Shown: one piece after another, positions 27,500-37,738 of the stretch
Position numbering within the stretch: the stretch's first letter is position 1
Layout: every line of letters starts with the position of its first letter
Translations under genes and position numbers: made by a program
Notes under the pieces: generated by a model
What the model was told of the DNA's origin: nothing
The model's input: the letters and a program-made list of their open reading frames with translations, nothing else
The model's database searches: none
Source: Chloroflexota bacterium
Lineage (GTDB): Bacteria > Chloroflexota > Chloroflexia > Thermomicrobiales > JADLAZ01
Assembly: GCA_020849725.1 (NCBI GenBank)
Contig: JADLAZ010000242.1
Coordinates: 1-46,826, forward strand
Direction of reading: 5' to 3'
DNA: 46,826 bases

Positions 27500-29674
27500 A
27501 TGGAGAACGGATTTCCCACTCCCCGTGTGACCAGTCGGCAGGGGGCGCATGACCGCCCACACTGGACCGTGGGCAGCGTGGGCGCCCGCGCGGCGCTGGT
27601 GGCGCTGCTGGGACTGCTGCTGGCGGCAGCGCTGCCGACCGCGCCGGCCGTCACCGCCGCACCGGTGACCGCGCCGGCCGCGACCGGTCATCTCATCGTC
27701 GGTCTGCGCCGCGGTGCCGGCTTCGACGATGCCGACGCACCGACGCCGCGGCTGGCCACCAGCCAACTCTTCGGTCCGGCCGTCCAGCGCATCGCCCCGC
27801 TCGGGGACGGCGCCTTTCAGCTCGATCTCGGCCCGACCGGCGACCCGGCAGCGGTCGCCGCCGGACTGCTGCGCCAGCCGGCTGTCCGCTACGCGGAGCC
27901 GGATTATCTGTTGACGTCGGCGGCCATGCCTGCCCCGTTCACCGGCCAGCCGAGCGACCCGGCCTGGCGCGCGCAGGAGGAGATGCGTCGCATCGACGCC
28001 GATCGCGCCTGGACGATCACGACCGGCAGTCCCGACGTCATCATCGCTTTCCTCGACAGCGGCGTGCTGCCGTCACACGTCGACTTCACCGGCAAGCTGC
28101 TGCCAGGCTACGATTTCCTGGCCGATCGGCCCGGCGGCATCGACGACAACGGCCACGGCACCTTCACCGCCGCGCTCGCCGCCGGCCAGGGCAACAACGA
28201 GGGCGGCATCGCCGGCGTCTGCTGGGGGTGCCGGGTGCTGCCACTCAAGATCCTCGACCGGCGCGGCCTCGGGCCGGTCAGTGCCTTCAGCCGGGCGATG
28301 CGCTACGCTGTCGAGCGTGGCGCGCGCATCGTCAACGTCTCCGCCAGCGTCACGACCTCCTCGACCCTCATGCGCGACGCCGTCGCCGATGCAATCGAGC
28401 AGGGCGTGCTGATCGTCGCCGCGGCCGGCAACGAGGGCAGCGACCGGCCGATGTACCCGGCCGCATTCGACCGGGTGTTAGCGGTCGGCGCGACCGACCG
28501 CACCGACCGCTTCGCGCCGCTCAGCAGTTTCGGCGCCTTCGTCGATCTGGTCGCGCCGGGCGTTGCCATGACGACCGCATCGATCGCCGCCAACGATGCG
28601 ACAACCGTCCGCGACGGCACCTCGATGTCAGCCCCGCTCGTCACCGGCGCGGCCGGGCTGCTGCTGAGCGTGCGCTCCGACCTGAGCGTTGATGGGCTGA
28701 CCAATCTGCTGACCGAGACGGCCGTCGACCTGGGGCCGCGCGGTCGGGATGACCGCTTCGGCCATGGCCGGCTGTCCGTCTACGATGCCGTGCTGGTAGC
28801 CGCCAGCCCGCCCACGGTCGGAGGCGCCGAGCTGGCGCTGGTCACCACCAGCGCCCCGTCCCGGATCGGGCTGGCGGCCATCGGCCTGGACCCAACCGAG
28901 AAGCTGCGCGTCTGGGCGCCGCTGGTCGATGGCCACTATCTCTTCCGCCGCGATCTGACGACCGATGCCACCGGCCGTGTCACGGCCAGCCTCGATCTCG
29001 ACTGCAATGCCCCCGCCGGTCCCTATCGACTGACGGTCGCCGGCGATCGCTCGGCGCGCGTGGCGACGGCGGCCGCGACGATCATCGAGCCACCAGCGCG
29101 GGCCTGCTTCCAACCGCTGACGCCGCGCCCCAGCACCGACGAGCGCCTGTTCTTCGCCGACACGCGGCACACGCTCAGCGGCGGCTTTCGCACCTACTGG
29201 GAGGAGCGGGGCGGGATTCCGATCTTCGGCTATCCCATCTCCGAGGAGTTCCGCGAGCTGAATGTCGCCGACGGCCGCACCTACACCGTCCAGTACTTCG
29301 AGCGCGCCCGCTTCGAGTATCACCCGGAGCACAAGGCCACCGAATACGAGGTCGAACTGGGGCTGCTGGACCGGCTGCTGACGGCCGGGCGCGCGTTCCC
29401 GTCCACACCCGCCGGCGTCGAGACCGCCACGCGCCGCTTCTTCCCCGAAACTCAGCACTCGCTGAGCAACGAGTTCCTGACCTACTGGGATGACCACGGC
29501 GGGCTGGCGCTCTTCGGCTATCCGATCTCCGAGCCGGCGCTGGAGAACGGCTGGCTGACGCAGCACTTCCAGCGCGCCCGCTTCGAACTGCATCCGGACC
29601 CGCCGGCGCCGGCGCAGGTGCTGCTCGGCCACCTCGGCATCGACGCCGCCCGCCGGGCGGGTTACCTGCCGTAG
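27500..29674 (+). CDS. Secreted subtilisin-like serine protease (S8) with two C-terminal LGFP-like repeats
   Basis: A 724-residue exported protease. After a charged leader comes a hydrophobic signal segment (ALVALLGLLLAAALPTAPAVTA), then an I9-like pro-region ending PAVRYAEPDYLL. The S8 catalytic domain has Asp186 (FLDSGV), His219 (NGHGT) and Ser375 (GTSMSAP). A beta-rich domain follows (about 435-540). Two related repeats (about 550-640 and 647-720) share the pattern H-x-L-S-x-x-F-x-T-Y-W and FGYPISE with QYFERARFE or QHFQRARFE; they may bind the cell wall or polysaccharide. The start is ATG 27500; an adjacent GTG at 27497 is possible and no clear ribosome site is seen. It converges with accA. 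Confidence 0.9.
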   Translation: MENGFPTPRVTSRQGAHDRPHWTVGSVGARAALVALLGLLLAAALPTAPAVTAAPVTAPAATGHLIVGLRRGAGFDDADAPTPRLATSQLFGPAVQRIAPLGDGAFQLDLGPTGDPAAVAAGLLRQPAVRYAEPDYLLTSAAMPAPFTGQPSDPAWRAQEEMRRIDADRAWTITTGSPDVIIAFLDSGVLPSHVDFTGKLLPGYDFLADRPGGIDDNGHGTFTAALAAGQGNNEGGIAGVCWGCRVLPLKILDRRGLGPVSAFSRAMRYAVERGARIVNVSASVTTSSTLMRDAVADAIEQGVLIVAAAGNEGSDRPMYPAAFDRVLAVGATDRTDRFAPLSSFGAFVDLVAPGVAMTTASIAANDATTVRDGTSMSAPLVTGAAGLLLSVRSDLSVDGLTNLLTETAVDLGPRGRDDRFGHGRLSVYDAVLVAASPPTVGGAELALVTTSAPSRIGLAAIGLDPTEKLRVWAPLVDGHYLFRRDLTTDATGRVTASLDLDCNAPAGPYRLTVAGDRSARVATAAATIIEPPARACFQPLTPRPSTDERLFFADTRHTLSGGFRTYWEERGGIPIFGYPISEEFRELNVADGRTYTVQYFERARFEYHPEHKATEYEVELGLLDRLLTAGRAFPSTPAGVETATRRFFPETQHSLSNEFLTYWDDHGGLALFGYPISEPALENGWLTQHFQRARFELHPDPPAPAQVLLGHLGIDAARRAGYLP

Positions 29675-29706
29675 TCGCCGGTGGACCAGTGGCAACCGAC
29701 GGCTGG

Positions 29707-30562
29707 CTACTGACGCCCAGCCAGCGCCGGCTCCAGCGCCGCCGCCTGCCGCTCCTGCCAGACGCCCAGGCGGCGGTAGCGGGCAAAGCGCCGGCGCAGC
29801 AGCCCATCGACGCCGGCCGCCTGCTCGGCGCGCAGCGCACCGAGCGCCTCGCCGACGGCCGCGCGCAGCGTGGCGATGGTCGTCGCCGGGTCGAGATGCG
29901 CGCCGCCCAGCGGCTCCGGCACCACGCCATCAACGATGCCGAAGGTGGCCAGCTCCGGCGCGGTGATCCGCATCATCGCCGCCGCCGCCGGCGCCTGGGC
30001 AGCGTCGTTCCACAGGATGGCCGCCGCTGCCTCCGGGCTAGCGACGGCGTAGATGGCGTTCTCCAGCATCAGCACGCGGTCGGCCACGCCGATCGCCAGC
30101 GCGCCGCCGCTGCCGCCCTCGCCGATGACGACGGCCACCGTCGGCACGCGCAGCTGCACCATCGTCTGAATCGCCTCGGCGATAGCGGTCGCCTGGCCAC
30201 GCTCCTCCGAGTGCAGACCCGGCTCGGCGCCCGGCGTGTCGATCAGGCTGACGACCGGGAAGCCAAACTTCTCGGCGTGGCGCATGAGCCGGGCCGCCTT
30301 GCGGTAGCCCTCCGGCTTCGGCATGGCAAAGTTGCGGCGCAGGTTCTCACGCGTATCGTTACCCTTCTGATGCCCCAGCACCAGCACCGTTTGCCCATCC
30401 AGCCGCGCCAGCGCGCCGATCAGCGCCGGGTCATCGCCGAAGGCGCGATCGCCGTGCAACTCGACATGGGTCGGGCACCAGGCGCGCAGGTAGTCGAGCA
30501 GGTGCGGCCGGCATGGTTGCCGCGCCAGGTGCACTCGCTCCCAGGCGTCGGCGGCGCTCGGC

Positions 30563-30579
<17 letters not shown>
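29707..30579 (-). CDS. accA: Acetyl-CoA carboxylase carboxyltransferase subunit alpha
   Basis: A 290-residue AccA. With AccD it transfers CO2 from carboxybiotin to acetyl-CoA to give malonyl-CoA, the committed step of fatty-acid synthesis. Recognisable segments are HGDRAFGDDPALIGALARLDG, GHQKGNDTRENLRRNFAMPKPEGYRKA, SLIDTPGAEPGLHSEERGQATAIAE, VIGEGGSGGALAIGVADRVLMLENA and VASPEAAAAILW. It lacks the roughly 30-residue N-terminal helix of proteobacterial AccA, as in many short versions. The start at 30579 overlaps the end of accD by 17 bases, so the two are translationally coupled. Confidence 0.95.
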
Positions 30580-31441
<862 letters not shown>

Positions 31442-31470
31442 GGCGCCTCCTGAGTCCGTGTGCCCGGAGC

Positions 31471-31476
31471 AGTATA
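31471..31476 (-). promoter_or_regulatory. Candidate -10 element of accDA
   Basis: TATACT on the minus strand, 30 bases before the accD ATG. A CTGGCC 17 bases upstream (31494-31499) is a poor -35. The element falls between accD and the end of the hydroxyacid dehydrogenase gene. Confidence 0.4.
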
Positions 31477-31532
31477 ACGCAGCAGGGCAGGAGGGCCAGG
31501 AGGCGAAGGAGGAACGGGAGGAAAGGCGAATC

Positions 31533-32621
31533 CTAGCCGTTGCGCGTGAGCCACGGCTCACCCCGTCGATTGGCCAGCACCCGTGGCGTGATGTCGTACA
31601 GCGTCTCGTGGCCGCTGACGTGCCGGTCCAACTCGTCGAGCATCAGGCGGAAGCAGCGCGGACCGTTCGCCAGCGACACGCCCGCGATGTGCGGCGTCAG
31701 GAAGACATTCGGCAGATCACGAATCGGGTGCCCGACCGGGATCGGCTCGGGATCGAACACGTCGAGCGCCGCCGTTATGTCGCTTCGTCGCAGGCGCTCG
31801 ACCAGCGCCTCCGAGTCGATGACCTTCCCTCGCGACACGTTGACGAGCGCCGCGCCCGGCGGCAGCAGCTCCAGCTCGCGCCGACCGATCATGCCCTGCG
31901 TCCGCGGCGTCAACGGCACGAGTGAGACGACCACGTCGGATTGCGCCAGCACATGGTCAAGGCTCGTCAGCAGGAACCCGTAGGCGTCGGCGATCTCCTT
32001 CGCGAGGTACGGGTCGTAGACGCGGACCTCGCAGCGGAATGGCTGCAGCAGCTCCAGGAGGCGCCGCCCGATGATGCCGCAGCCGATCAAGCCGACGCGC
32101 TTCCCGGTCAACTCGCCACGAATGAAGCCAAGGTCGGAGCGCGGGCGCCGGTACTCGGCGTCGCCGATGAGGTGGCGGAACTGCTCGCCGGCGTTGCGCA
32201 GCGCGATGAGCATCAGGCCGAGCGCCCACTCCGCGACCGGGTACGACGAGCCATTGGTGGTGTCGACGACGCGGATGCCGCGCGCCACCGCCGCCTCGAC
32301 GTCGATGCGCGCCGCGAAGCGGTCGCCGGTCAGCTCACCAATGAAGGTGAGCCGCGGCGCGGCTTCCATGACCGCGACGCCGATCCGCGGCGCGCCATGG
32401 CAGACGAGCATGGCGTCAACGTCGCCGGCGCGCGCGACGATCTGCGCCGTCACCTCGGGCGCATCGGGCACGCTGACCCAGTCGAAGCCGGTCACCGACG
32501 CCTCGAGCCACTCCAGGTCGATGAACGTCTCCAGGCGCGCCCGATTGTCGCTGGTGAGGTGCCAGTCGTGGATCTCGCGATTGCAGACAAGGAGGACTTT
32601 GACACGACGAGCTGGCGTCAT
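31533..32621 (-). CDS. D-2-hydroxyacid dehydrogenase (NAD-dependent)
   Basis: A 362-residue member of the D-isomer-specific 2-hydroxyacid dehydrogenase family. The NAD site is KRVGLIGCGIIGRRLLELL. The catalytic triad positions are Arg in VNVSRGKVIDSEAL, Glu in FDPEPIPVGHPI and His in LTPHIAG. The N-terminal substrate domain (MTPARRVKVLLVCNREIHDW) is about 30 residues longer than in minimal family members. It probably oxidises or reduces a 2-hydroxy- or 2-keto-acid derived from the sugar acid handled by the genes upstream. It starts 12 bases after the SDR stop and is the last gene of the operon before accD. Confidence 0.88.
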   Translation of the reverse strand: MTPARRVKVLLVCNREIHDWHLTSDNRARLETFIDLEWLEASVTGFDWVSVPDAPEVTAQIVARAGDVDAMLVCHGAPRIGVAVMEAAPRLTFIGELTGDRFAARIDVEAAVARGIRVVDTTNGSSYPVAEWALGLMLIALRNAGEQFRHLIGDAEYRRPRSDLGFIRGELTGKRVGLIGCGIIGRRLLELLQPFRCEVRVYDPYLAKEIADAYGFLLTSLDHVLAQSDVVVSLVPLTPRTQGMIGRRELELLPPGAALVNVSRGKVIDSEALVERLRRSDITAALDVFDPEPIPVGHPIRDLPNVFLTPHIAGVSLANGPRCFRLMLDELDRHVSGHETLYDITPRVLANRRGEPWLTRNG

Positions 32622-32633
32622 TCGGAACGCCCC

Positions 32634-33485
32634 CTACCCCATCTTGAACCCGCCGTCGACGTTGATGCTTTGCCCGGTGATATTGCGCGCATCATCGGAG
32701 GCGAGGAAGGCGACCATCTTGGCGACATCGACCGGCTCGAGCTCCCGGCCGAAGCGGTTCACCTGGATCGCCGCCTGGCGCCGCGCCGTCGCGACCTCCG
32801 CCTCGGTCACATCCGGCCGTCCACGCAGCGCGCGCGCCGCGATCGCCAGCCCCATCGGTGTCGTCATGCGCGATGGGCAGACACAGTTGACGTTGATGTT
32901 GAAGCGGGCGGCCGACCCCGCCAGCAGCTGCGTGTGGCGGATCACGGCCGCCTTGCTCAGCGCGTAGGCCGAGCCACCCAGCGGCGGCCGCGCCGCGCCA
33001 GCGTCATCGGTCGCGCTCGCTGGCGCGTCACCCGGCTTGCCCGCCGTCGAGCTGATATTGATGATCTTGCCGTAGCGCCGCTCGGCCATGTGCGGCATGG
33101 CCGCGTCACAACAGTGCACGATGCCGCGCAAGTTGACATCGAAGACGAAGTCCCAATCCGCGTCGCGGTCGACGGCGCCGTCGGGGCTGGCTGGCCCATG
33201 GGCGACGCCCGCGTTGTTGACGAGGATATCCAGCGCGCCCCAGCGCGCCACCACCGTCGCGACTGCTTCGTTCGCGGCGGCGCGGGAGCGCACGTCGAGC
33301 CGGAGCGCCATGGCCCGGCGGCCAGCCTCCTCGATCTCGGCCACCACGCGCTCGGCGTGGTCGAGCAGGACGTCGCCAATGGCGACATCCGCCCCTTGCT
33401 CGGCCAGCACGAGCGCAATCGCCCGCCCGACGCCTTGCCCGCCACCCGTCACGAGTGCGGTGCGGCCGGTCAGATCGGCGATCAT
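32634..33485 (-). CDS. SDR family oxidoreductase of the catabolic operon
   Basis: A 283-residue SDR with TGGGQGVGRAIALVLAEQG, Asp-containing GDVLLDHAERV (suggesting NAD), LVNNAGVAHGPA, and catalytic Ser in NISSTAG with Tyr-x-x-x-Lys in YALSK. About 15 extra residues (GDAPASATDDAGAARPP) lie between the Ser and the Tyr, which may form a lid over the substrate. The C-terminus is ITGQSINVDGGFKMG. The start at 33485 follows GGAGGAGGTG, one of the best ribosome sites in the window. It is sandwiched between a sugar-acid dehydratase-like gene and a hydroxyacid dehydrogenase, so a sugar or sugar-acid substrate is likely. Confidence 0.9.
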   Translation of the reverse strand: MIADLTGRTALVTGGGQGVGRAIALVLAEQGADVAIGDVLLDHAERVVAEIEEAGRRAMALRLDVRSRAAANEAVATVVARWGALDILVNNAGVAHGPASPDGAVDRDADWDFVFDVNLRGIVHCCDAAMPHMAERRYGKIINISSTAGKPGDAPASATDDAGAARPPLGGSAYALSKAAVIRHTQLLAGSAARFNINVNCVCPSRMTTPMGLAIAARALRGRPDVTEAEVATARRQAAIQVNRFGRELEPVDVAKMVAFLASDDARNITGQSINVDGGFKMG

Positions 33486-33599
33486 CGGTTCACCTCCTCC
33501 GGAATCAGTCTGGACCGAGGCTCGACCTACCAGGCAGCGACCGCGTGACCGATCCCGATTCGTCAACCACCGCCGCCGCAGCCGTCACGGCGTCGACCG

Positions 33600-34697
33600 C
33601 TACGACGCCGGCCTCGCCCGGAACGGATACCGGGTGAGGAACGTCTCGTCCACCTCCACACCCAGCCCGGGCGCCTCCGACACGATGACGTAGCCACCGT
33701 CGCGCCGCACCGGCGTGGAGAGGAGGTGGCAGGCCGGCTCTTCCTCATCCCACAGGCAGTACTCCTGCAGCGTGCAGTTGGGGATCGCAGCGTCGAGCTG
33801 GATCGAGGCGGCCGTCAGGAGCGGGCTGATGAAGTTGTGGGTGATGACGCCGGCATGGAACGACTCGGCCAGCGCGGCGATCTTCTTGCAGTGGGTCAAG
33901 CCACCGGACAGCCCGACGTCCGGCCGGACGTAGTGGACGCTGTTCTGCGTCAACAGGTCGGCGAACTCGTGGATGGTGTGGTGGCGCTCGCCAAAGGCGA
34001 GCGGGAGGGTCACCTTGCTGGCCACTTCCGCGTGCGCCCGCATGCTGAGCGGCGGGATCGGGTCTTCATAGAACAGCGGCCGGAACGGTTCGAGGAAACG
34101 CGCCAGCGCGATCGCGTCGCCCGGGGTCAGCTTGCGGTGGACCTCGACGCCGATGTCGATCTCCCAGCCAACCGTCTCGCGCACCGCCGCTAACCGCCGC
34201 ACGGTCTCCTCAATGATCTTCGACTGGCTGAGCGTCTGATGGCGCGGTGGCAGCGGGTCGAGCTTGATCGCGGTAAAGCCCTCATTGAGCGCAAACCGGG
34301 CGCGCTCGACGAGGGTGTCGATCTCCTGGTTCGACGAGCCGGCCATCAGGTAGTGCAGCCGCACCCGGTCGCGCTGCCGACCGCCGAGCAGTTGGTAGGC
34401 CGGCACCTGGAAGTGCCGGCCGGCGATGTCCCACAGCGCCATGTCAACGGCGCTGAGCGCGCCCATCTGATCGGCGCCGCGGAACGGCGACGCGCTCCAG
34501 AGCGCGTACCAGAGGCGCTCGATCTGGAGTGGGTCCTGGCCGATCAGGCGCTCGCGGTACCGCTCGACGACCTGCTGGACCGCCTCGGGAAAGCTGAAGT
34601 AGGCGCTCTGGCCCCACCCGGTGAGGCCGCTATCCGTGCGGATGCGCACCAGCAGATAGGTATGCGCCAGCAGGCCCTCGACCGTTTCGATCTTCAT
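33600..34697 (-). CDS. Enolase-superfamily (mandelate racemase/muconate lactonising) sugar-acid dehydratase-like protein
   Basis: A 365-residue protein with the N-terminal capping domain (ETVEGLLAHTYLLVRIRTDSGLTGWG) and a TIM barrel carrying AIKLDPL, IGVEVHRKL, FYEDPIPP, FGERHH, YVRPDVGLSGGL and ITHNFISP. The set EDP, GER and H-near-the-end matches the D-galactonate-dehydratase-like branch, which removes water from acid sugars to give 2-keto-3-deoxy acids. The first metal-ligand position reads EVH where D-x-H is common in GalD, so substrate and specificity may differ. The start at 34697 puts the conserved strand first; the upstream in-frame ATG adds four residues. The transporter gene cluster lies directly upstream. 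Confidence 0.85.
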   Translation of the reverse strand: MKIETVEGLLAHTYLLVRIRTDSGLTGWGQSAYFSFPEAVQQVVERYRERLIGQDPLQIERLWYALWSASPFRGADQMGALSAVDMALWDIAGRHFQVPAYQLLGGRQRDRVRLHYLMAGSSNQEIDTLVERARFALNEGFTAIKLDPLPPRHQTLSQSKIIEETVRRLAAVRETVGWEIDIGVEVHRKLTPGDAIALARFLEPFRPLFYEDPIPPLSMRAHAEVASKVTLPLAFGERHHTIHEFADLLTQNSVHYVRPDVGLSGGLTHCKKIAALAESFHAGVITHNFISPLLTAASIQLDAAIPNCTLQEYCLWDEEEPACHLLSTPVRRDGGYVIVSEAPGLGVEVDETFLTRYPFRARPAS

Positions 34698-34797
34698 CCG
34701 AACCCCCACGCGACATCGCCAGTCGGCACCACGCGCTGCCGAGCAAGCACGGAGCGGCGGGCGTCGGGAGCGACTCGCACCGATGCCCGCCGCTTGA

Positions 34798-36702
34798 CTA
34801 CGAGGTCGGCTTCAACCGGTGGATTACCAGGGCAAATCCTTCCCATGGGATATACGGGGCCACATAGGGGGTTGCCGCCGACGGCCAGCCGGTCCAATAA
34901 GTCGTGTTGAACATCACGACGTGGCGCTCCTCGGCCGTGTAGACTGACGGCATGTCGCGCAACAGGATATCCGTGGCCTTCTTCGTGAGTTCGACATAGG
35001 CCGGGTCGTCGGGCGACGGCTGCATCGCCTCCATCTTGTCGAGCAGTGCATCGAGCTCGGGGTTCTTGTAGCGCGTGATCGCCCTGACTTCCGGGGTCGG
35101 CTGACCGAGCGGCAGCGCGTACTTGCTGTGGAAATAGCGAAGCGTCTGCCATGGGTCGTCGATGCTGCCGCAGGTTTGGTCGCGCGTCAGCTCGAAGTCA
35201 CCGATCGTCCGCTCGTTGCCAGCGACCTGCTTCCAGACCGCGTCGAACCCGGCCGCCTGCAATTGCTCGGTGATCACCGGAGCTTGCGGGTCGCTCACGC
35301 CGACCATCAGCGTGAGTTGCCACACCGAGCCGTCAGGCTTCATCCACTTGCCATTCGCATTCCGCTTGTAGCCCTTGCGGGTCAGGATCTCCTCAGTCTT
35401 CTTCAGGTCATGCATCTGTGGGTTGTACTTGTTCACGATGTCTTTGAAGAACGCGACGTATTTCTGGACACCGTACGACGAGAATGGCGCGACTGCCACG
35501 GACGTCCCGCCCTCGTAGGCGAGGTTGACGAGTTGTTCGCGGTCAATGGCGTAGTTGATCGCCCAGCGAATCTCGGGGTCATCAAATGGCGGCTTCATCA
35601 CGTTGAACGCGACGCGATAGACACATCCATCTGGCCCACCCCAGACTGGCCCCTTGTCCGCCCAGGTCGCCAGTTTGGGATTCTGCGCGCGCGCCGCCTC
35701 GAAATTGCCCTTCGTCAGCGCACCGCCGACATCCAGGTCGTTGCTGACGTAGAGCTGTGGCATGGCTTCCGCCGTAGCCGGCTTGACGATGACGCGCTCC
35801 ACCGCCGGCAGACTCGGCGCCAGGCCAACATCCTTTGCCCACCAACTATCGCGTCGATCAAACATGATCGAGTTTGTATCCGTGTGCGCGAGCATGTATG
35901 GGCCAGTTCCAAACGGCCAGTTCTTGGCCGGGTCGTAGAACTCGAATGTCTTGAGGTTCTGCCCCTTGAAAACGTGCTCGGGCAGCCAGACGATGCGCGC
36001 GGCCTGTCCGGAGGCGAGGTAGTCGCCCGCCCAGCGTGGACCGCTCTTGTTCAATGTGATCTTGACGGTCAGATCATCCGAGGCAACTGCCTCCTTGACC
36101 CATTCCTTGACCTGGGTCGACATGATCAAGTCCGGGGCCGCCGCTTTGACGGCGTCGAGCGTGAAGACGACGTCCTTGGCGGTGAACGGCTGGCCGTCAG
36201 CCCACTTGACGCCCTTGCGCAGCGTGACCGTCACCTCGGTGAAGGTCGAGTTCATCTTCCAGCTCTCGCCCAGCCAGGGGATGATCTTGCCGTCGTTGTA
36301 ATTGGTGTAGAAGAGCATCTCGTTGATTGTGTAGTGCAACGCATTGCGCTGATGCGTGTTGAACCCAACCCCGGCGTACGGATTGAAGTTCGTCGGCGTC
36401 GGAATCTGGTTCGAACTGCCGAGGTCCCAGCCGGTGCTCACCAGCGTTCGGTTGCGAGCGACCTGGCGGGGGGTAGTTGCCGGCGCGGCCGGCTTGGGCG
36501 CGGCCGCGGTCGTTGGCGCCGGCGCGGCCGGGTTGGCCGCGGCCGCGGTCGTTGGCGCTGGCGCGGCCGGCTTCGCTGTCGGCGCGGCCGTTGGCGCCGG
36601 CGCGGGCGCTCCCTGGCACGCCGCCAACAGCGGCACTGCCGCCATCGAACCGAGGCCGAGCGTACCGAAGAGAAATCGCCGTCTGGACCATGGCTGCGAC
36701 AT
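34798..36702 (-). CDS. ABC transporter substrate-binding lipoprotein, family 5 (oligopeptide type), Tat-exported
   Basis: A 634-residue extracytoplasmic solute receptor. A twin-arginine signal (WSRRRFLFGTLG) leads to a lipobox, with Cys29 in LLAACQG. A low-complexity Pro/Ala/Thr linker made of near-identical repeats follows (about 32-75). The family-5 binding domain then has PWLGESWKMN, VTLRKGVKWADGQPFTAKDVVFTLDAV, GTGPYMLAH, PPFDDPEIRWAINYAIDREQLVNLAY and TDILLRDMPSVYTAEERHVVMFN. Family 5 proteins bind peptides, nickel or oligosaccharides. With sugar-acid enzymes downstream, a glycoside or oligouronide is more likely here. AGGAG precedes the start, about eight bases off. Confidence 0.92.
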   Translation of the reverse strand: MSQPWSRRRFLFGTLGLGSMAAVPLLAACQGAPAPAPTAAPTAKPAAPAPTTAAAANPAAPAPTTAAAPKPAAPATTPRQVARNRTLVSTGWDLGSSNQIPTPTNFNPYAGVGFNTHQRNALHYTINEMLFYTNYNDGKIIPWLGESWKMNSTFTEVTVTLRKGVKWADGQPFTAKDVVFTLDAVKAAAPDLIMSTQVKEWVKEAVASDDLTVKITLNKSGPRWAGDYLASGQAARIVWLPEHVFKGQNLKTFEFYDPAKNWPFGTGPYMLAHTDTNSIMFDRRDSWWAKDVGLAPSLPAVERVIVKPATAEAMPQLYVSNDLDVGGALTKGNFEAARAQNPKLATWADKGPVWGGPDGCVYRVAFNVMKPPFDDPEIRWAINYAIDREQLVNLAYEGGTSVAVAPFSSYGVQKYVAFFKDIVNKYNPQMHDLKKTEEILTRKGYKRNANGKWMKPDGSVWQLTLMVGVSDPQAPVITEQLQAAGFDAVWKQVAGNERTIGDFELTRDQTCGSIDDPWQTLRYFHSKYALPLGQPTPEVRAITRYKNPELDALLDKMEAMQPSPDDPAYVELTKKATDILLRDMPSVYTAEERHVVMFNTTYWTGWPSAATPYVAPYIPWEGFALVIHRLKPTS

Positions 36703-36804
36703 GTCACCATCTCCTACGTGCAACTGACGTGGCCACCTGCCGAGACGCTATCCTCGGCGCGTCGCCGAAGAGACCCGCGGGGCACCCTCGAACACAGGCG
36801 CCGA

Positions 36805-37707
36805 TCAAACCCTGCTGCGCAACCTCCGGTCGATCAGGGCATCCAGGCCAACAGAGATCAGGAGCAACCCGACAAACAGCAAGACAATCATGACGAGCGG
36901 CGGCCCCCACCACCACCACATTCCACGCAGCACGGCTCCGTAGAATTGTGCCCAGTAGATCATCAGCCCGAGGGTTATCGCGTTCTGAGGCCCGAGGCCA
37001 AGCACTTCAAGGCCAACCGTCGCCAGCGCGGCGCCGGAAACCGCTCCGACAAAACTCGCCAGGATGTAGGGCAAGAGGTTCGGCATGATCTCCTTGATCA
37101 CGACCTCGATGCCTGACGCGCCGCTGAGCCGGGCAACCTGAATGTAGGCGCGCTCGCGCAGCGAGAGTGTCTGCGAGCGGATCGCCCGGGCCGGATACAT
37201 CCAGGCCAGCGATGCGACGATCAACCCCATTAACGCAACGCTGATCGTGCGCAGATTGGCAGCGATGAGGACGAGCACGAGTACGCCCGGAATCGTGATC
37301 AATGTATCGGTCGCGATCCGCACTACGGCGTCCACAACGCCACCAAAATAGCCGGCGCACAGTCCGAGCAGTGTCCCAACGCTCAGACCGATGATTCCGG
37401 CAATGAGCGCGATCTTGAGCGTCTCCGGTGTCGCCAGCACGAGGGTGACGAAGACATCGCGCCCTTGCGCGTCGGTGCCGAGAATTCGCTCGCTCGTGGG
37501 AGGCATGCTCGGTCGCAGCGCGCCGACACGGGCGAGGCGCTGATCGACCAGGAGCGGTCCAAACACCGAAAAGACCGCGATCAGCGCAATGATCACTATC
37601 CCCGCACTCAACGTTGGATACGCGCGCAGGAAGCCGTCTCGCCACTGGCGTGACACGCTGTCGGTCGGTTTCGTCGCTGACACACCCACCGCATTCCGCG
37701 AGACCAT
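36805..37707 (-). CDS. ABC transporter permease, DppC/OppC type
   Basis: A 300-residue permease of the BPD_transp_1 family. It has the DppC N-terminal helix (AGIVIIALIAVFSVFGPLL), the typical GTDAQGRDVFVTLVLATPETL and the coupling region YIQVARLSGASGIEVVIKEIMPNLLPYIL; six membrane helices are expected. A run of four tryptophans (GMWWWWGPP) lies near the end, a characteristic DppC-like feature. It follows the DppB-type gene after about 30 bases. The start at 37707 has AGGAAGGACG upstream; an earlier ATG at 37773 would overlap the preceding gene. No ATPase gene is present in the operon. Confidence 0.92.
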   Translation of the reverse strand: MVSRNAVGVSATKPTDSVSRQWRDGFLRAYPTLSAGIVIIALIAVFSVFGPLLVDQRLARVGALRPSMPPTSERILGTDAQGRDVFVTLVLATPETLKIALIAGIIGLSVGTLLGLCAGYFGGVVDAVVRIATDTLITIPGVLVLVLIAANLRTISVALMGLIVASLAWMYPARAIRSQTLSLRERAYIQVARLSGASGIEVVIKEIMPNLLPYILASFVGAVSGAALATVGLEVLGLGPQNAITLGLMIYWAQFYGAVLRGMWWWWGPPLVMIVLLFVGLLLISVGLDALIDRRLRSRV

Positions 37708-37738
37708 GCTCGTCCTTCCTGTCCGGCGAGGCGTCTGC

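Noticed and set aside
31941..33548. A 535-codon open frame on the plus strand
   Set aside because: It covers two oppositely oriented dehydrogenase genes with complete catalytic motifs, so it is a shadow.
36480..36600. Short tandem repeats considered as a CRISPR array
   Set aside because: They encode the Pro/Ala/Thr linker of the binding lipoprotein and lack unique spacers. No CRISPR array or cas gene was seen anywhere in the window.
35128..37116. A 662-codon open frame on the plus strand
   Set aside because: It is antisense to the binding-protein gene and a permease, with Arg-rich low-complexity sequence and no recognisable domain.
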